From positions 41,266-105,265 of the forward strand of contig CALVPS010000001.1 in the NCBI GenBank assembly GCA_944354035.1: a DNA stretch of 64,000 bases, read 5' to 3'. The first letter of the stretch is position 1. Every line of letters begins with the position of its first letter. The notes below the pieces were generated by a model that searched no databases, was not told where the DNA came from, and saw only the letters and a program-made list of their open reading frames with translations. Position numbers and translations under genes: made by a program. Below, in pieces: positions 1 through 6,830 of the stretch. This DNA is from an uncultured Clostridia bacterium. GTDB taxonomy: Bacteria > Bacillota > Clostridia > Christensenellales > Borkfalkiaceae.

Positions 1-491
1 TCGTACAACGCGTCGATCTCCCGCTCGAGCCTGCGCTGCAAAAAGCTCTTTTCGGCGGGAAGCCCCGCCTCCTGCGCGACACGCTGCACGCGCTCCGGCT
101 GCTTTTTTACCAGGTTGCGATACTTGTTCTGCATGCGCAGCATCAGCTTTTCGTCCCCGTCCGCCAGATTGCGGATGGCGCGGCGGACGGACATCCCCTT
201 GCTCTTTTCCGTCAAAACACGCCGCAGCATATCGTCCGCCTCTTCCTCCGTAAACGGACGAATGGTCCCGGCCTTTAAATCTTTGCCCGCCAGAATGCGC
301 TGTACGCGGTCGTCCGCACGCCTTTTTAAAAAGGCGTAATAGTAGTTTCGTACGCTGCCCTTTGCGCGATTGTGCGCATTGCCGTATGTTTCGAACAGAT
401 ACGAGAGCGTTTTGCCCGCGTTTCTGCCCGTGTAGATGTACTCTATCAGGCCGGCGGCCTCCTCTTCCGTATAGCCGTTGATCTTGTTCAT
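1..491 (-). CDS. Partial gene: Myb/RsfA-like DNA-binding protein (C-terminus outside window)
   Basis: The frame is open from the ATG at 489-491 to the left edge of the window (163 codons, no stop), so the C-terminus is missing. GAGGTGA lies just upstream of the ATG. The N-terminus (MNKINGYTEEEAAGLIEYIY) followed by a basic stretch containing GSVRNYYYAFLKRR resembles the Myb/SANT-type helix-turn-helix of RsfA-like sporulation regulators. The rest is strongly charged and helical, rich in Arg and Glu. It is divergent from the gene starting at 551. That it is a real gene is well supported; the RsfA-like assignment is from remembered motif resemblance only. Confidence 0.6.
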   Translation of the reverse strand, partial: MNKINGYTEEEAAGLIEYIYTGRNAGKTLSYLFETYGNAHNRAKGSVRNYYYAFLKRRADDRVQRILAGKDLKAGTIRPFTEEEADDMLRRVLTEKSKGMSVRRAIRNLADGDEKLMLRMQNKYRNLVKKQPERVQRVAQEAGLPAEKSFLQRRLEREIDALY

Positions 492-512
492 ACCATCACC
501 TCGACCCGATTA

Positions 513-540
513 TTGACATAATTGTGCCGTAGCATACATT
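513..540 (+). promoter_or_regulatory. Sigma-A-type promoter of the gene at 551
   Basis: TTGACA at 513-518, a 16-nt spacer and TACATT at 535-540. The predicted transcription start (about 547) is only a few bases before the ATG at 551. The -10 region overlaps the 11-bp palindrome ATACATTGTAT (534-544), a possible operator. Confidence 0.5.
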
Positions 541-550
541 GTATATAGCA

Positions 551-1432
551 ATGCGAATTTATTTTTTATCGGAGATCCCCTGCGCCCTATTTATCAACGG
601 CGCCCTCTTCGGCACGGTGGATCTGTTTGAACGCTCGGTGGAGATCTCCCCGCTCGACGGCGTATTCTGCGAATTAAAGCCGTGCGGCTATCTGCCCGTA
701 CGCTTTCGCCTGAACGAGGCCTTTTTGTTTGCGCCCCCGCCGCAGACGCAGCTCTATTTTACCGAAAACGGCGCCGCCGTATACTGCCGCGATTTTAAGC
801 GCGCGGATCCGCAGATGCACCTTTTGTGGCAGACGCGGCAAAGCGGCGCGCTGCTTACGCTGTACGTGCAGGGTACGCTGCAGCTTGTCATCTCCGACGG
901 ACGCGACATACACACCGTTGCCCTGCCCTGGGCGTTGGAGCACAGCCGCTGCCGCGCGGCGGGCGACTTTTTTGTATTGGAAAGCGATACGCATTTTGCC
1001 CTGCTGGACCGCACGGGAACGATATGCGCGTTTGCCGAAGGAAAAGTGTTGGAATGCGGCGACCCGCTGCGCGCCGAAATTTTTTTCCGCGACAGCATGC
1101 AGCATAGCGCCGTATGCGAATATCGCGGCGGCAAACCGACCGCCTGCAAAATTTATACGGCACGCGAGGCGACCGAGGCGACCTTTGCCGCGGCCTTTTT
1201 TGAAAGCGTGCTGATCGGCGCGGACGCAACGCCCTTTCTGACCCCCGCCCTGGCCGACAAAGCCCCCATGCTGCGGGAATTTTTGGGCGATTTCCGTTCG
1301 GTCGTCGTGCGAGAGCGCCCGAACACGGCGGGGCTGGTGTACGAGATCCGCCCGCGCGTGTTTGAAGTACGCGACTTCTGTGTCGTCCTGGACGAAAACC
1401 GAAAGATCGAAAATGTCCGTGCATGCACATAA
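551..1432 (+). CDS. Conserved-looking protein of unknown function
   Basis: A 293-residue protein of unknown function. No signal peptide or membrane span is obvious; the sequence alternates short hydrophobic strands and turns, suggesting a beta-rich soluble protein. An in-frame TTG at 539 would add four residues, but neither start has a Shine-Dalgarno sequence. The ATG at 551 is preferred because the promoter at 513-540 would start the message almost at that codon. The antisense frame is also open (674-1444), an effect of high GC, but the promoter and position favour this strand. It stands alone, divergent from the Myb-like gene and convergent with the lipoprotein gene at 1613. I recognise no family. 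Confidence 0.55.
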   Translation: MRIYFLSEIPCALFINGALFGTVDLFERSVEISPLDGVFCELKPCGYLPVRFRLNEAFLFAPPPQTQLYFTENGAAVYCRDFKRADPQMHLLWQTRQSGALLTLYVQGTLQLVISDGRDIHTVALPWALEHSRCRAAGDFFVLESDTHFALLDRTGTICAFAEGKVLECGDPLRAEIFFRDSMQHSAVCEYRGGKPTACKIYTAREATEATFAAAFFESVLIGADATPFLTPALADKAPMLREFLGDFRSVVVRERPNTAGLVYEIRPRVFEVRDFCVVLDENRKIENVRACT

Positions 1433-1563
1433 ACGCCGCGGCAAACGGTTTTAAACTTTTCCGCCCGCTTTTCCGTTGTCGACTTCTCGTCTGCTCTCCT
1501 TTGCGCGTCGGCACCGCCTCCCCCGGATCTGCAAACCATCCGTGAATCTTGATATACCAAAAA

Positions 1564-1595
1564 GCGCCTGCCGCGGATTTTTCCGCGGCAGGCGC
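1564..1595 (-). terminator. Intrinsic terminator after the cyclophilin-like lipoprotein
   Basis: Perfect 13-bp GC-rich stem (1564-1576 with 1583-1595) around a 6-nt loop. Read on the minus strand it is followed by TTTTTGG. Confidence 0.85.
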
Positions 1596-1612
1596 CTCTG
1601 TTCAACGAGATA

Positions 1613-2518
1613 TCAGTATTTTGTAACGCGCACCGAACGAATGATGATCGGCTCCACGGGAACGTGATAGGTCACCTCGTCACCGTTGGTACGAACGTCT
1701 TCAAAGGGGTCGTACCGATTGGGTTTGACCGTCGTCTCCTCGGTGAAGCTGAACTCTTCGTCGTCCTCGCGCTCCGCCTCGTAGTCGTCGATCGCCGCCA
1801 GCAGCCCGTTCGTCATCTGCTCCGTATAATTTTTTGCCATGCCGAACACACAGTAGTTCCGATCGTTTTCGGTATTGCTCTCGCCCGTAAACGTATAAAA
1901 GAACGAAGTTGCGCTGTTGTACCGATACGACTTCTGCTCGTACTTTTCGCCGTCGTTATTGTCGCCGTTATCGTTGCGCTGCACGGTCACGTCGCCGTCA
2001 AAGTTGATCTTGGGCGTATAATACATGACCAGCGCCCCTGCGCGGTGGGTATACTCGCGCGCAAAGCCCGATTCCATACGCACGCCGTTCTCTTCGAACT
2101 CACCGTACACGGTATACAGCGGAATCGTGCGCGCGGCGTCCTGCCACACCGACTGCGTAAAGGTGATGTCCTTTTCCTGCTCCAGAGCCTTTACCTCGGT
2201 CCAATAGTCCTTTTCTACTAAAGTTCCGTCCTCCGAAAGCGTATAGCCGCCCCCGTAAATATATACGTCGGTAAAATCGTGGATGCACATTCCGTCGTAG
2301 TACCCCGCGTCGGCCAGCTCAATAAAGTGCTGCACCGTGCGAGGCGCATCTGTACGCGAAAGCACATAGTCCACCTCGTAATCTTCTCCGTTAAACGAAT
2401 AGGTAATGGTCACCTCGGGGTGCGTAGAAGTACAGCCGGCAAACATAACCAGCGCGCTTGTCGTCATAACCGCCGCAGCGGCAAGCATCCCCACCCGCCG
2501 CAAAAACTTTCTTTTCAC
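1613..2518 (-). CDS. Cyclophilin-like lipoprotein (putative peptidyl-prolyl isomerase)
   Basis: A 301-residue exported lipoprotein. The N-terminus has basic residues, a hydrophobic stretch and a lipobox (FAGC, Cys29). Residues about 35-100 follow the cyclophilin pattern: a beta strand, then DAPRTVQHFIELADAGYYDG and a GGG motif where cyclophilins have the QGGD loop. Long acidic inserts (for example NDNGDNNDGEKYEQ) make it divergent, and catalytic competence is uncertain. The start is GTG, supported by GGAGGG seven bases upstream. Likely role: folding of proteins outside the membrane. It is a single-gene unit with its own promoter and terminator. The cyclophilin fold call is moderate; the lipoprotein call is strong. 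Confidence 0.72.
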   Translation of the reverse strand: MKRKFLRRVGMLAAAAVMTTSALVMFAGCTSTHPEVTITYSFNGEDYEVDYVLSRTDAPRTVQHFIELADAGYYDGMCIHDFTDVYIYGGGYTLSEDGTLVEKDYWTEVKALEQEKDITFTQSVWQDAARTIPLYTVYGEFEENGVRMESGFAREYTHRAGALVMYYTPKINFDGDVTVQRNDNGDNNDGEKYEQKSYRYNSATSFFYTFTGESNTENDRNYCVFGMAKNYTEQMTNGLLAAIDDYEAEREDDEEFSFTEETTVKPNRYDPFEDVRTNGDEVTYHVPVEPIIIRSVRVTKY

Positions 2519-2544
2519 AGATAGCCCTCCGTCAATTCTATTTT

Positions 2545-2573
2545 ATTTTACCTTGAAATTTGCTATCCGTCAA
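2545..2573 (-). promoter_or_regulatory. Promoter of the cyclophilin-like lipoprotein gene
   Basis: On the minus strand TTGACG (2568-2573), 17-nt spacer, TAAAAT (2545-2550), about 27 bases before the GTG start. Confidence 0.75.
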
Positions 2574-2599
2574 GCAGTTTCGGCGCTTTGGATATGAAA

Positions 2600-2940
2600 A
2601 TTGTGTGGAACAGGGCCGTTGTGCACCTTAGCCGCCGGATCTCGCCATAAAATGCAAAGCCGTTCCCTTTTCGAACGAAGCGCCAAACGGGCACAAAGCT
2701 GCTCGGCGGCACAGCTTTCCCCCGTCACTCAGCCATGTCGGGCGCTCCCTTCGATCCCCCCGCCCTGCGGCGTTAAAGGAGGCGAGAACATGCGACGGAA
2801 CACCCCCTGCCCTGCGGCGTTAAGAAAGCGGCGAACGGCCGCCTCCACCCCCGTAATCCATGTTTAAGGGCGGCGCGCAACGCGAGCCTGGGAGATCGAT
2901 GGGCATGATGTGTCAACGGCCGTCCTTTTCACGATTTCGT
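2600..2940. repeat. Gene-free GC-rich stretch with a degenerate copy of the dispersed intergenic element
   Basis: No gene is supported here. The 2715-2860 part contains twice the phrase CCCTGCGGCGTTAA followed by purine-rich sequence (AGGAGGCGAG at the first), resembling the right end of the element at 6643-6751, 12346-12467 and 21911-22036. Short open frames are out of phase with any ribosome-binding site. Confidence 0.4.
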
Positions 2941-2950
2941 CGTAAAGCAA

Positions 2951-2975
2951 AAAGCGCCCCGATGCGGGGCGCTTT
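2951..2975 (-). terminator. Terminator of the rplJ-rplL operon
   Basis: Stem AAAGCGCCCC/GGGGCGCTTT (2951-2960 with 2966-2975). On the minus strand it runs into TTTTTGC directly after rplL. Confidence 0.85.
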
Positions 2976-2989
2976 ACAGCGTTCGTCAC

Positions 2990-3361
2990 TTACTCCAAAA
3001 CCGCGGTGGCGCCGGCTTCTTTCAGCTTGGCAACGGCGGCCTCGGCATCGGCCTTGGGCACGGCTTCCTTCAGCACGCCCAGCGACTCCACGGCCTTCTT
3101 GGCCTCGGCAAGGCCAAGTCCCGTAAACTCGCGAACGACCTTGATGACGGCGATCTTGTTGGCGCCGAAATCTTTAAGGACAATGTTGAACTCGGTCTTT
3201 TCTTCCTCGGCGGGAGCCGCTTCGGCAGCGCCTGCAGCGCCGGCCACGGCAACGGGAGCAGCGGCGGAAACGCCGAACTCCTCTTCAAGCGCCTTTACGA
3301 AATCGTTGAGTTCGACAACGGTCATGGCTTTTACTTCTTCGATAAACTTTTGGATATCCAT
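2990..3361 (-). CDS. rplL: 50S ribosomal protein L7/L12
   Basis: 123 residues, the usual length of L7/L12. An N-terminal dimerisation helix pair is followed by an Ala/Pro/Val-rich hinge (residues about 35-55, [16 protein letters not shown]) and the C-terminal domain with the conserved [20 protein letters not shown] helix-turn that contacts elongation factors on the ribosome stalk. It lies 21 bases downstream of rplJ and shares its leader-controlled transcript, ending at the terminator at 2951-2975. The stalk needs several copies per ribosome; how the extra output is achieved is not visible here. Confidence 0.98.
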   Translation of the reverse strand: MDIQKFIEEVKAMTVVELNDFVKALEEEFGVSAAAPVAVAGAAGAAEAAPAEEEKTEFNIVLKDFGANKIAVIKVVREFTGLGLAEAKKAVESLGVLKEAVPKADAEAAVAKLKEAGATAVLE

Positions 3362-3382
3362 TTTTTAACTCCTTTTTTCGAT

Positions 3383-3880
3383 TTAAGATTTTTGTCCCGC
3401 GATCGCGTTGAGCGTATACACGAGGTTGGCGATCGGCGCCTTCAGGCAGCCGACCATTTTGGCGAGCAACACCTCTCTCGAAGGGATCGCCGCAAGCCTT
3501 TTGACCCCGGCCGCATCGACGTACGCGCCGCCGACGTATGCGCTTTTGGGAACAAGCTTTTCTTCGAGCGCGGGGTTTTCCTTCACCGCCTTGGCGAGAA
3601 TGGAGCAGCCGCTCGTCTCGTCGGGGCAGAACACGAACGCCGTAGTGCCGTTTAAATCGTTATCGAACTCGCTTACGCCCAGCTCGTTGAACGCCTTGCG
3701 CACAAGGGTGTTTTTGTACACCTTGTACTCGCAGGAGGCATCTCTGAACTTGTTGCGCAGCGCCGTCACCTCGGCCACGGTAAGACGGTCGTACTTGGTG
3801 AGGACAACTGCCTTGCTGGCGCCGATTTTTTCTTTGATCTCTTCGACAACGGCTTTCTTTGCTTCAAAATTTGCCGACAT
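3383..3880 (-). CDS. rplJ: 50S ribosomal protein L10
   Basis: 165 residues, base of the ribosomal stalk. The start is the ATG at 3878-3880 with GGAGG four bases upstream; the frame continues open further upstream but without a ribosome site. The N-terminus MSANFEAKKAVVEEIKEKI and the segment VLTKYDRLTVAEVTALRNKF are typical of the rRNA-binding domain of L10; the C-terminal helix that holds L7/L12 dimers follows. The 5' region to 4046 looks like the autoregulatory L10 leader. The next gene is rplL. Confidence 0.97.
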   Translation of the reverse strand: MSANFEAKKAVVEEIKEKIGASKAVVLTKYDRLTVAEVTALRNKFRDASCEYKVYKNTLVRKAFNELGVSEFDNDLNGTTAFVFCPDETSGCSILAKAVKENPALEEKLVPKSAYVGGAYVDAAGVKRLAAIPSREVLLAKMVGCLKAPIANLVYTLNAIAGQKS

Positions 3881-3889
3881 GGTTACCTC

Positions 3890-4042
3890 CGTAAGCCCGC
3901 TGTGGGCCCGATTTCCCCTTCCCGCACGGGGAAGGCACAAAAAACTTCCGCACCGCAGAAGGGTACGGAAGTCGATCGTACGATAAACTTTCCTACCTCG
4001 ACGGGATATTGAGCGCCTGCGCGCACCCGTTGTCTGCGGTAT
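3890..4042 (-). ncRNA. L10 (rplJ) leader RNA, autoregulatory
   Basis: About 165 nt of untranslated leader lie between the promoter at 4049-4077 and rplJ. On the minus strand it holds a conserved-looking core CGCAGACAACGGGTGC ... ATATCCCGTCGAGGTAGG, the pattern known for the L10 leader bound by the L10-L12 complex, then two hairpins: ACTTCCGTACC/GGTGCGGAAGT and CCTTCCCC/GGGGAAGG near the rplJ ribosome site. The identification rests on pattern recall and would need a covariance-model search. Confidence 0.7.
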
Positions 4043-4048
4043 AGAACA

Positions 4049-4077
4049 ATTGTAGCACGCGGCATAAAAACCGTCAA
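4049..4077 (-). promoter_or_regulatory. Promoter of rplJ-rplL
   Basis: On the minus strand TTGACG (4072-4077), 17-nt spacer, TACAAT (4049-4054), located between rplA and the L10 leader, so rplJL can be transcribed apart from rplKA. Confidence 0.75.
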
Positions 4078-4104
4078 GCGATTTTTACGCCGTTTTGCGT
4101 ATTT

Positions 4105-4794
4105 TTACGCCTTGTTGTAGTTGACTTTTACGCCGGGGCCCATGGTGCTGGTAAGCGTAACGCTCTTTACATACTGCCCCTTGGCTGCGGCCGGCTTTGC
4201 GCGGACGATGGCGTCCATCAGCGCATTGAAGTTTTCTAAAATTTTATCCGTTCCGAAGCTCTTTTTGCCGATAGGGCAGTGGATGATGGCCGTTTTATCG
4301 AGACGATACTCCACCTTACCTGCCTTGACCTCGGCAACAGCCTTGGTGACGTCCATGGTGACCGTTCCCGACTTAGGGTTGGGCATTAAGCCCTTGGGGC
4401 CCAGGATACGGCCGATGCGGCCGACCATGCCCATCATGTCGGGCGTGGTGATCATAACGTCGAACCCGAACCAGTTTTCCGTCTGGATCTTTTGGATCAT
4501 CTCTTCCGCGCCGACAAAATCGGCGCCGGCGGCTGCGGCCGCGTCGGCGCGCTCGCCCTTGGCGATCACCAACACACGCTTGGTTTTGCCCGTTCCGTTG
4601 GGAAGGACCAAAACGCCGCGCACCTGCTGATCGGCCTGGCGGGGATCGATACCCAAACGAACGTGCAGTTCAATGGTCTCGTCAAATTTCGCCTTGGCGT
4701 TTTCGAGCACAATGCCCACCGCTTCCTGCGCGTCGTATGCGCGCTGCTTTTCGTACGATTTTAAGCTTTCGGCATATTTTTTACCGTATTTCAT
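4105..4794 (-). CDS. rplA: 50S ribosomal protein L1
   Basis: 229 residues, full length. It begins [20 protein letters not shown] and carries the rRNA-binding signature around [19 protein letters not shown] and the family signature [16 protein letters not shown]1 forms the mobile stalk at the ribosomal E site and in many bacteria represses its own operon by binding mRNA. It is 43 bases downstream of rplK in the same transcript. It shows no anomalies. Confidence 0.98.
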   Translation of the reverse strand: MKYGKKYAESLKSYEKQRAYDAQEAVGIVLENAKAKFDETIELHVRLGIDPRQADQQVRGVLVLPNGTGKTKRVLVIAKGERADAAAAAGADFVGAEEMIQKIQTENWFGFDVMITTPDMMGMVGRIGRILGPKGLMPNPKSGTVTMDVTKAVAEVKAGKVEYRLDKTAIIHCPIGKKSFGTDKILENFNALMDAIVRAKPAAAKGQYVKSVTLTSTMGPGVKVNYNKA

Positions 4795-4837
4795 GCATTA
4801 CCTCCTTGTGGTCCAAGCGAGAAATTTTCTCTCCCAC

Positions 4838-5263
4838 TTACTCCTCGACGGTGACGCCCATGCTGCGCGCCGTGCCCTTGATCATGCTGATGGCGCTTTC
4901 CAGCGACGTGCAGTTAAGATCGGGAAGTTTGGTTTTGGCGATCTCTTCTACCTGCGCCTTGGTCAGCTTGCCCACCTTTACTTTGTTGGGCGTTGCGCTT
5001 GCCGTATCCAGCCCCAGCGCCTTTTTGATAAGCACGGGCGCGGGCGGCGTTTTCAGGACAAAGGTGAACGAGCGATCCTGATAGATCGTCATGACCACGG
5101 GGATGATAAGCCCCTCCTGTCCTGCCGTTTTGGCGTTGAACTCTTTGGTAAAGCCGGGGATGTTGATCCCGTGGGGACCCAGCGTCGAACCGACGGGGGG
5201 ACCGGGGGTGGCTTTACCGGCGGGAAGCTGCAGTTTTACGACTGCCGTAACCTTCTTTGCCAT
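4838..5263 (-). CDS. rplK: 50S ribosomal protein L11
   Basis: 141 residues, the standard length. The N-terminus [28 protein letters not shown] contains the proline-rich linker region targeted by thiostrepton in this family, and the C-terminal RNA-binding domain ends [16 protein letters not shown]11 forms the GTPase-associated centre with the stalk. It follows nusG after 115 bases and precedes rplA. Confidence 0.98.
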   Translation of the reverse strand: MAKKVTAVVKLQLPAGKATPGPPVGSTLGPHGINIPGFTKEFNAKTAGQEGLIIPVVMTIYQDRSFTFVLKTPPAPVLIKKALGLDTASATPNKVKVGKLTKAQVEEIAKTKLPDLNCTSLESAISMIKGTARSMGVTVEE

Positions 5264-5378
5264 GTTATTCCTCCGTATTTGTGGTACTTACAAGGCGGCA
5301 TTGTAAAGATTTACCGCCTCTCCCACGCTATCGAAAGGCACCTGCGTGCCGATCAACCGTATTGCCGCGCAAATGCGC

Positions 5379-5945
5379 TTATTCCTCCTGCGCCGGAACT
5401 TCGGCCGCCTCGGGAGAAATTTTTTTCATCTGAACGTATTCCACTTCCACATCCTGGCGGCGGCCGAACATAACAATGCTGACCTTGGCGCGCTGCGTTT
5501 CGTCGTTGATCTCGCCGATGGTGCCGATAAAGCCCTCTAACGGGCCGTTATCGATGGATACGCGGTCGCCCACCGCAAAATCGGCGTTTACAACGTACTC
5601 CTCCAGGCGCATTTTTCGGATCTCGTCTTCCTTCATGGGGATCGGCCTGCCCTGCGGGCCGCAAAAACCCGTAACGCCGCGCGTGTTGGTCACCAGATAC
5701 CAAAGCTGGTTGGAATAGATCATTTTTATAAAGACGTAGCAGGGCAAAAGTTTGCGCTCTACTACCTTCTTTTTGCCGTTCGCCTTCTCTTCTATCGTCT
5801 GCTCGGTGGGAATTTTAACATCTACAATGCTGTCTTGCAGATTGTTGTTTTCGATCAGCCGCAGCAAACTCTCTTTTACCATTGCCTCGTACCCGGAATA
5901 GGTATGAAGAATGTACCACTTGGGTTCGGTATCTACGTTTGCCAT
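5379..5945 (-). CDS. nusG: Transcription elongation/termination factor NusG
   Basis: 188 residues. The NGN domain (start PKWYILHTYSGYEAMVKESL, with the RKLLPCYVFIKM strand) binds RNA polymerase; the KOW domain (VGDRVSIDNGPLEGFIGTI, about residues 130-160) links to ribosome or Rho. The C-terminal tail is rich in Glu and Ala. It starts three bases after the secE stop, so the two are translationally linked, the usual arrangement. Confidence 0.97.
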   Translation of the reverse strand: MANVDTEPKWYILHTYSGYEAMVKESLLRLIENNNLQDSIVDVKIPTEQTIEEKANGKKKVVERKLLPCYVFIKMIYSNQLWYLVTNTRGVTGFCGPQGRPIPMKEDEIRKMRLEEYVVNADFAVGDRVSIDNGPLEGFIGTIGEINDETQRAKVSIVMFGRRQDVEVEYVQMKKISPEAAEVPAQEE

Positions 5946-5948
5946 ATG

Positions 5949-6275
5949 TCAGGCCCCCAGCGTGGTGATAAGTTCAAGCAGCTCTGCCAAACCGTAATTG
6001 ACCGCGGTGACGAGCACGGTAAAGATAAGCACAATAACCAGCACGATCCCCGTAGCCTTTACCGCCTTGCCGAACGAAGGCCAGGTGACGCGCTTCAGCT
6101 CGGAAAAGGTCTCTTTTAACCTTCTGCCGAGGCGCACAAAAATATTGGGCTTTTTATCTTTATCTTTTGCCTTGGCGCGCCCTTCTTTTTTATTGTCGGC
6201 TTTATTATCGGCAGACTTTTTTTCGACTACCGCCGACTCTTTTTCCAATGCGCCGTCCGTTTCCTTTTTCGCCAT
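5949..6275 (-). CDS. secE: Preprotein translocase subunit SecE
   Basis: 108 residues with one C-terminal membrane span (GIVLVIVLIFTVLVTAVNYGL). The conserved amphipathic segment FSELKRVTWPSFGKAVKATG just before the span is the SecE signature. The first about 45 residues form a highly charged Lys/Glu/Asp extension of low complexity, longer than in minimal SecE proteins. SecE clamps SecY in the membrane translocon. It lies between rpmG and nusG. Confidence 0.96.
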   Translation of the reverse strand: MAKKETDGALEKESAVVEKKSADNKADNKKEGRAKAKDKDKKPNIFVRLGRRLKETFSELKRVTWPSFGKAVKATGIVLVIVLIFTVLVTAVNYGLAELLELITTLGA

Positions 6276-6293
6276 GATGCGCTCCCCTGTGGG

Positions 6294-6458
6294 TTATTTG
6301 GATTCTTTGTGCACCGTGTGCTTTTTGCATACGGGGCAATACTTTTTCAGCTCGAGACGGTCAGGATCGTTGCGTTTATTTTTAAAGCTGTCGTAGTTGC
6401 GATTTTTGCACTCCGTGCACTCGAACGTGACTTTCATTCTCGTCGATTTGGTAGCCAT
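6294..6458 (-). CDS. rpmG: 50S ribosomal protein L33 (zinc-binding form)
   Basis: 54 residues starting at the ATG at 6456-6458; upstream frame extension has no ribosome site. Two CxxC pairs (CTEC and CPVC) show the zinc-binding C+ form. It contains the family string [20 protein letters not shown]. It is the first gene of the rpmG-secE-nusG-rplK-rplA transcript. Confidence 0.96.
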   Translation of the reverse strand: MATKSTRMKVTFECTECKNRNYDSFKNKRNDPDRLELKKYCPVCKKHTVHKESK

Positions 6459-6510
6459 TGCGTAAAAACTCCATACAAAAAAATTACACCCCGGCAAGGT
6501 GCGTGAGTAT

Positions 6511-6539
6511 AGTTTAGCACAATCGGCGCGGGGTGTCAA
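6511..6539 (-). promoter_or_regulatory. Promoter of rpmG-secE-nusG-rplKA
   Basis: On the minus strand TTGACA (6534-6539), 17 nt, TAAACT (6511-6516). A second possible -10, TATACT, overlaps at 6506-6511 with a 22-nt spacer and is less likely. Confidence 0.65.
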
Positions 6540-6642
6540 ACGATTTTTTAAGAGAATTTAAAAAGTTGATAATTTTTTTGCGGCCAACGGCCGCGATTTT
6601 TCCGATCTTACGCTTTGGCTTCCTATCGGACATTTCCCTTCC

Positions 6643-6751
6643 ATCTCCCCGCCCCTGCGGGGCGCCCCCCCTGAAAGCTCCTTGCAGCGCGTTAAGGGAG
6701 CAAGGGGTTGGCGGCGGACACCCCTCCTATTTGCCGTTAAGGGGGGGCAAG
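6643..6751. repeat. Dispersed GC-rich intergenic element, copy D
   Basis: Contains hairpin CCCCGCCCCTGCGGGGCG near its left end and ends TTAAGGGGGGGCAAG, matching the right ends of the copies at 12346-12467 and 21911-22036. No gene is seen between 6540 and 6766. Confidence 0.5.
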
Positions 6752-6766
6752 AAATAAGGCAAAAAC

Positions 6767-6797
6767 AAAAAACCTACCCGCAAGGGGTAGGTTTTTT
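6767..6797 (-). terminator. Terminator of the giant lipoprotein gene
   Basis: AAAAAACCTACCC/GGGTAGGTTTTTT with a 5-nt loop, T-tract on both strands; placed 34 bases after the stop codon at 6831. Confidence 0.85.
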
Positions 6798-6830
6798 GTA
6801 TTCATTCAACTTGCGTTGAAATTGTTTGGG

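Noticed and set aside
674..1444. 256-codon frame on the minus strand opposite the gene at 551
   Set aside because: Arg/Ala-rich translation with no ribosome site or promoter; the plus-strand frame has a promoter and more natural composition, although neither has a known homologue in memory.
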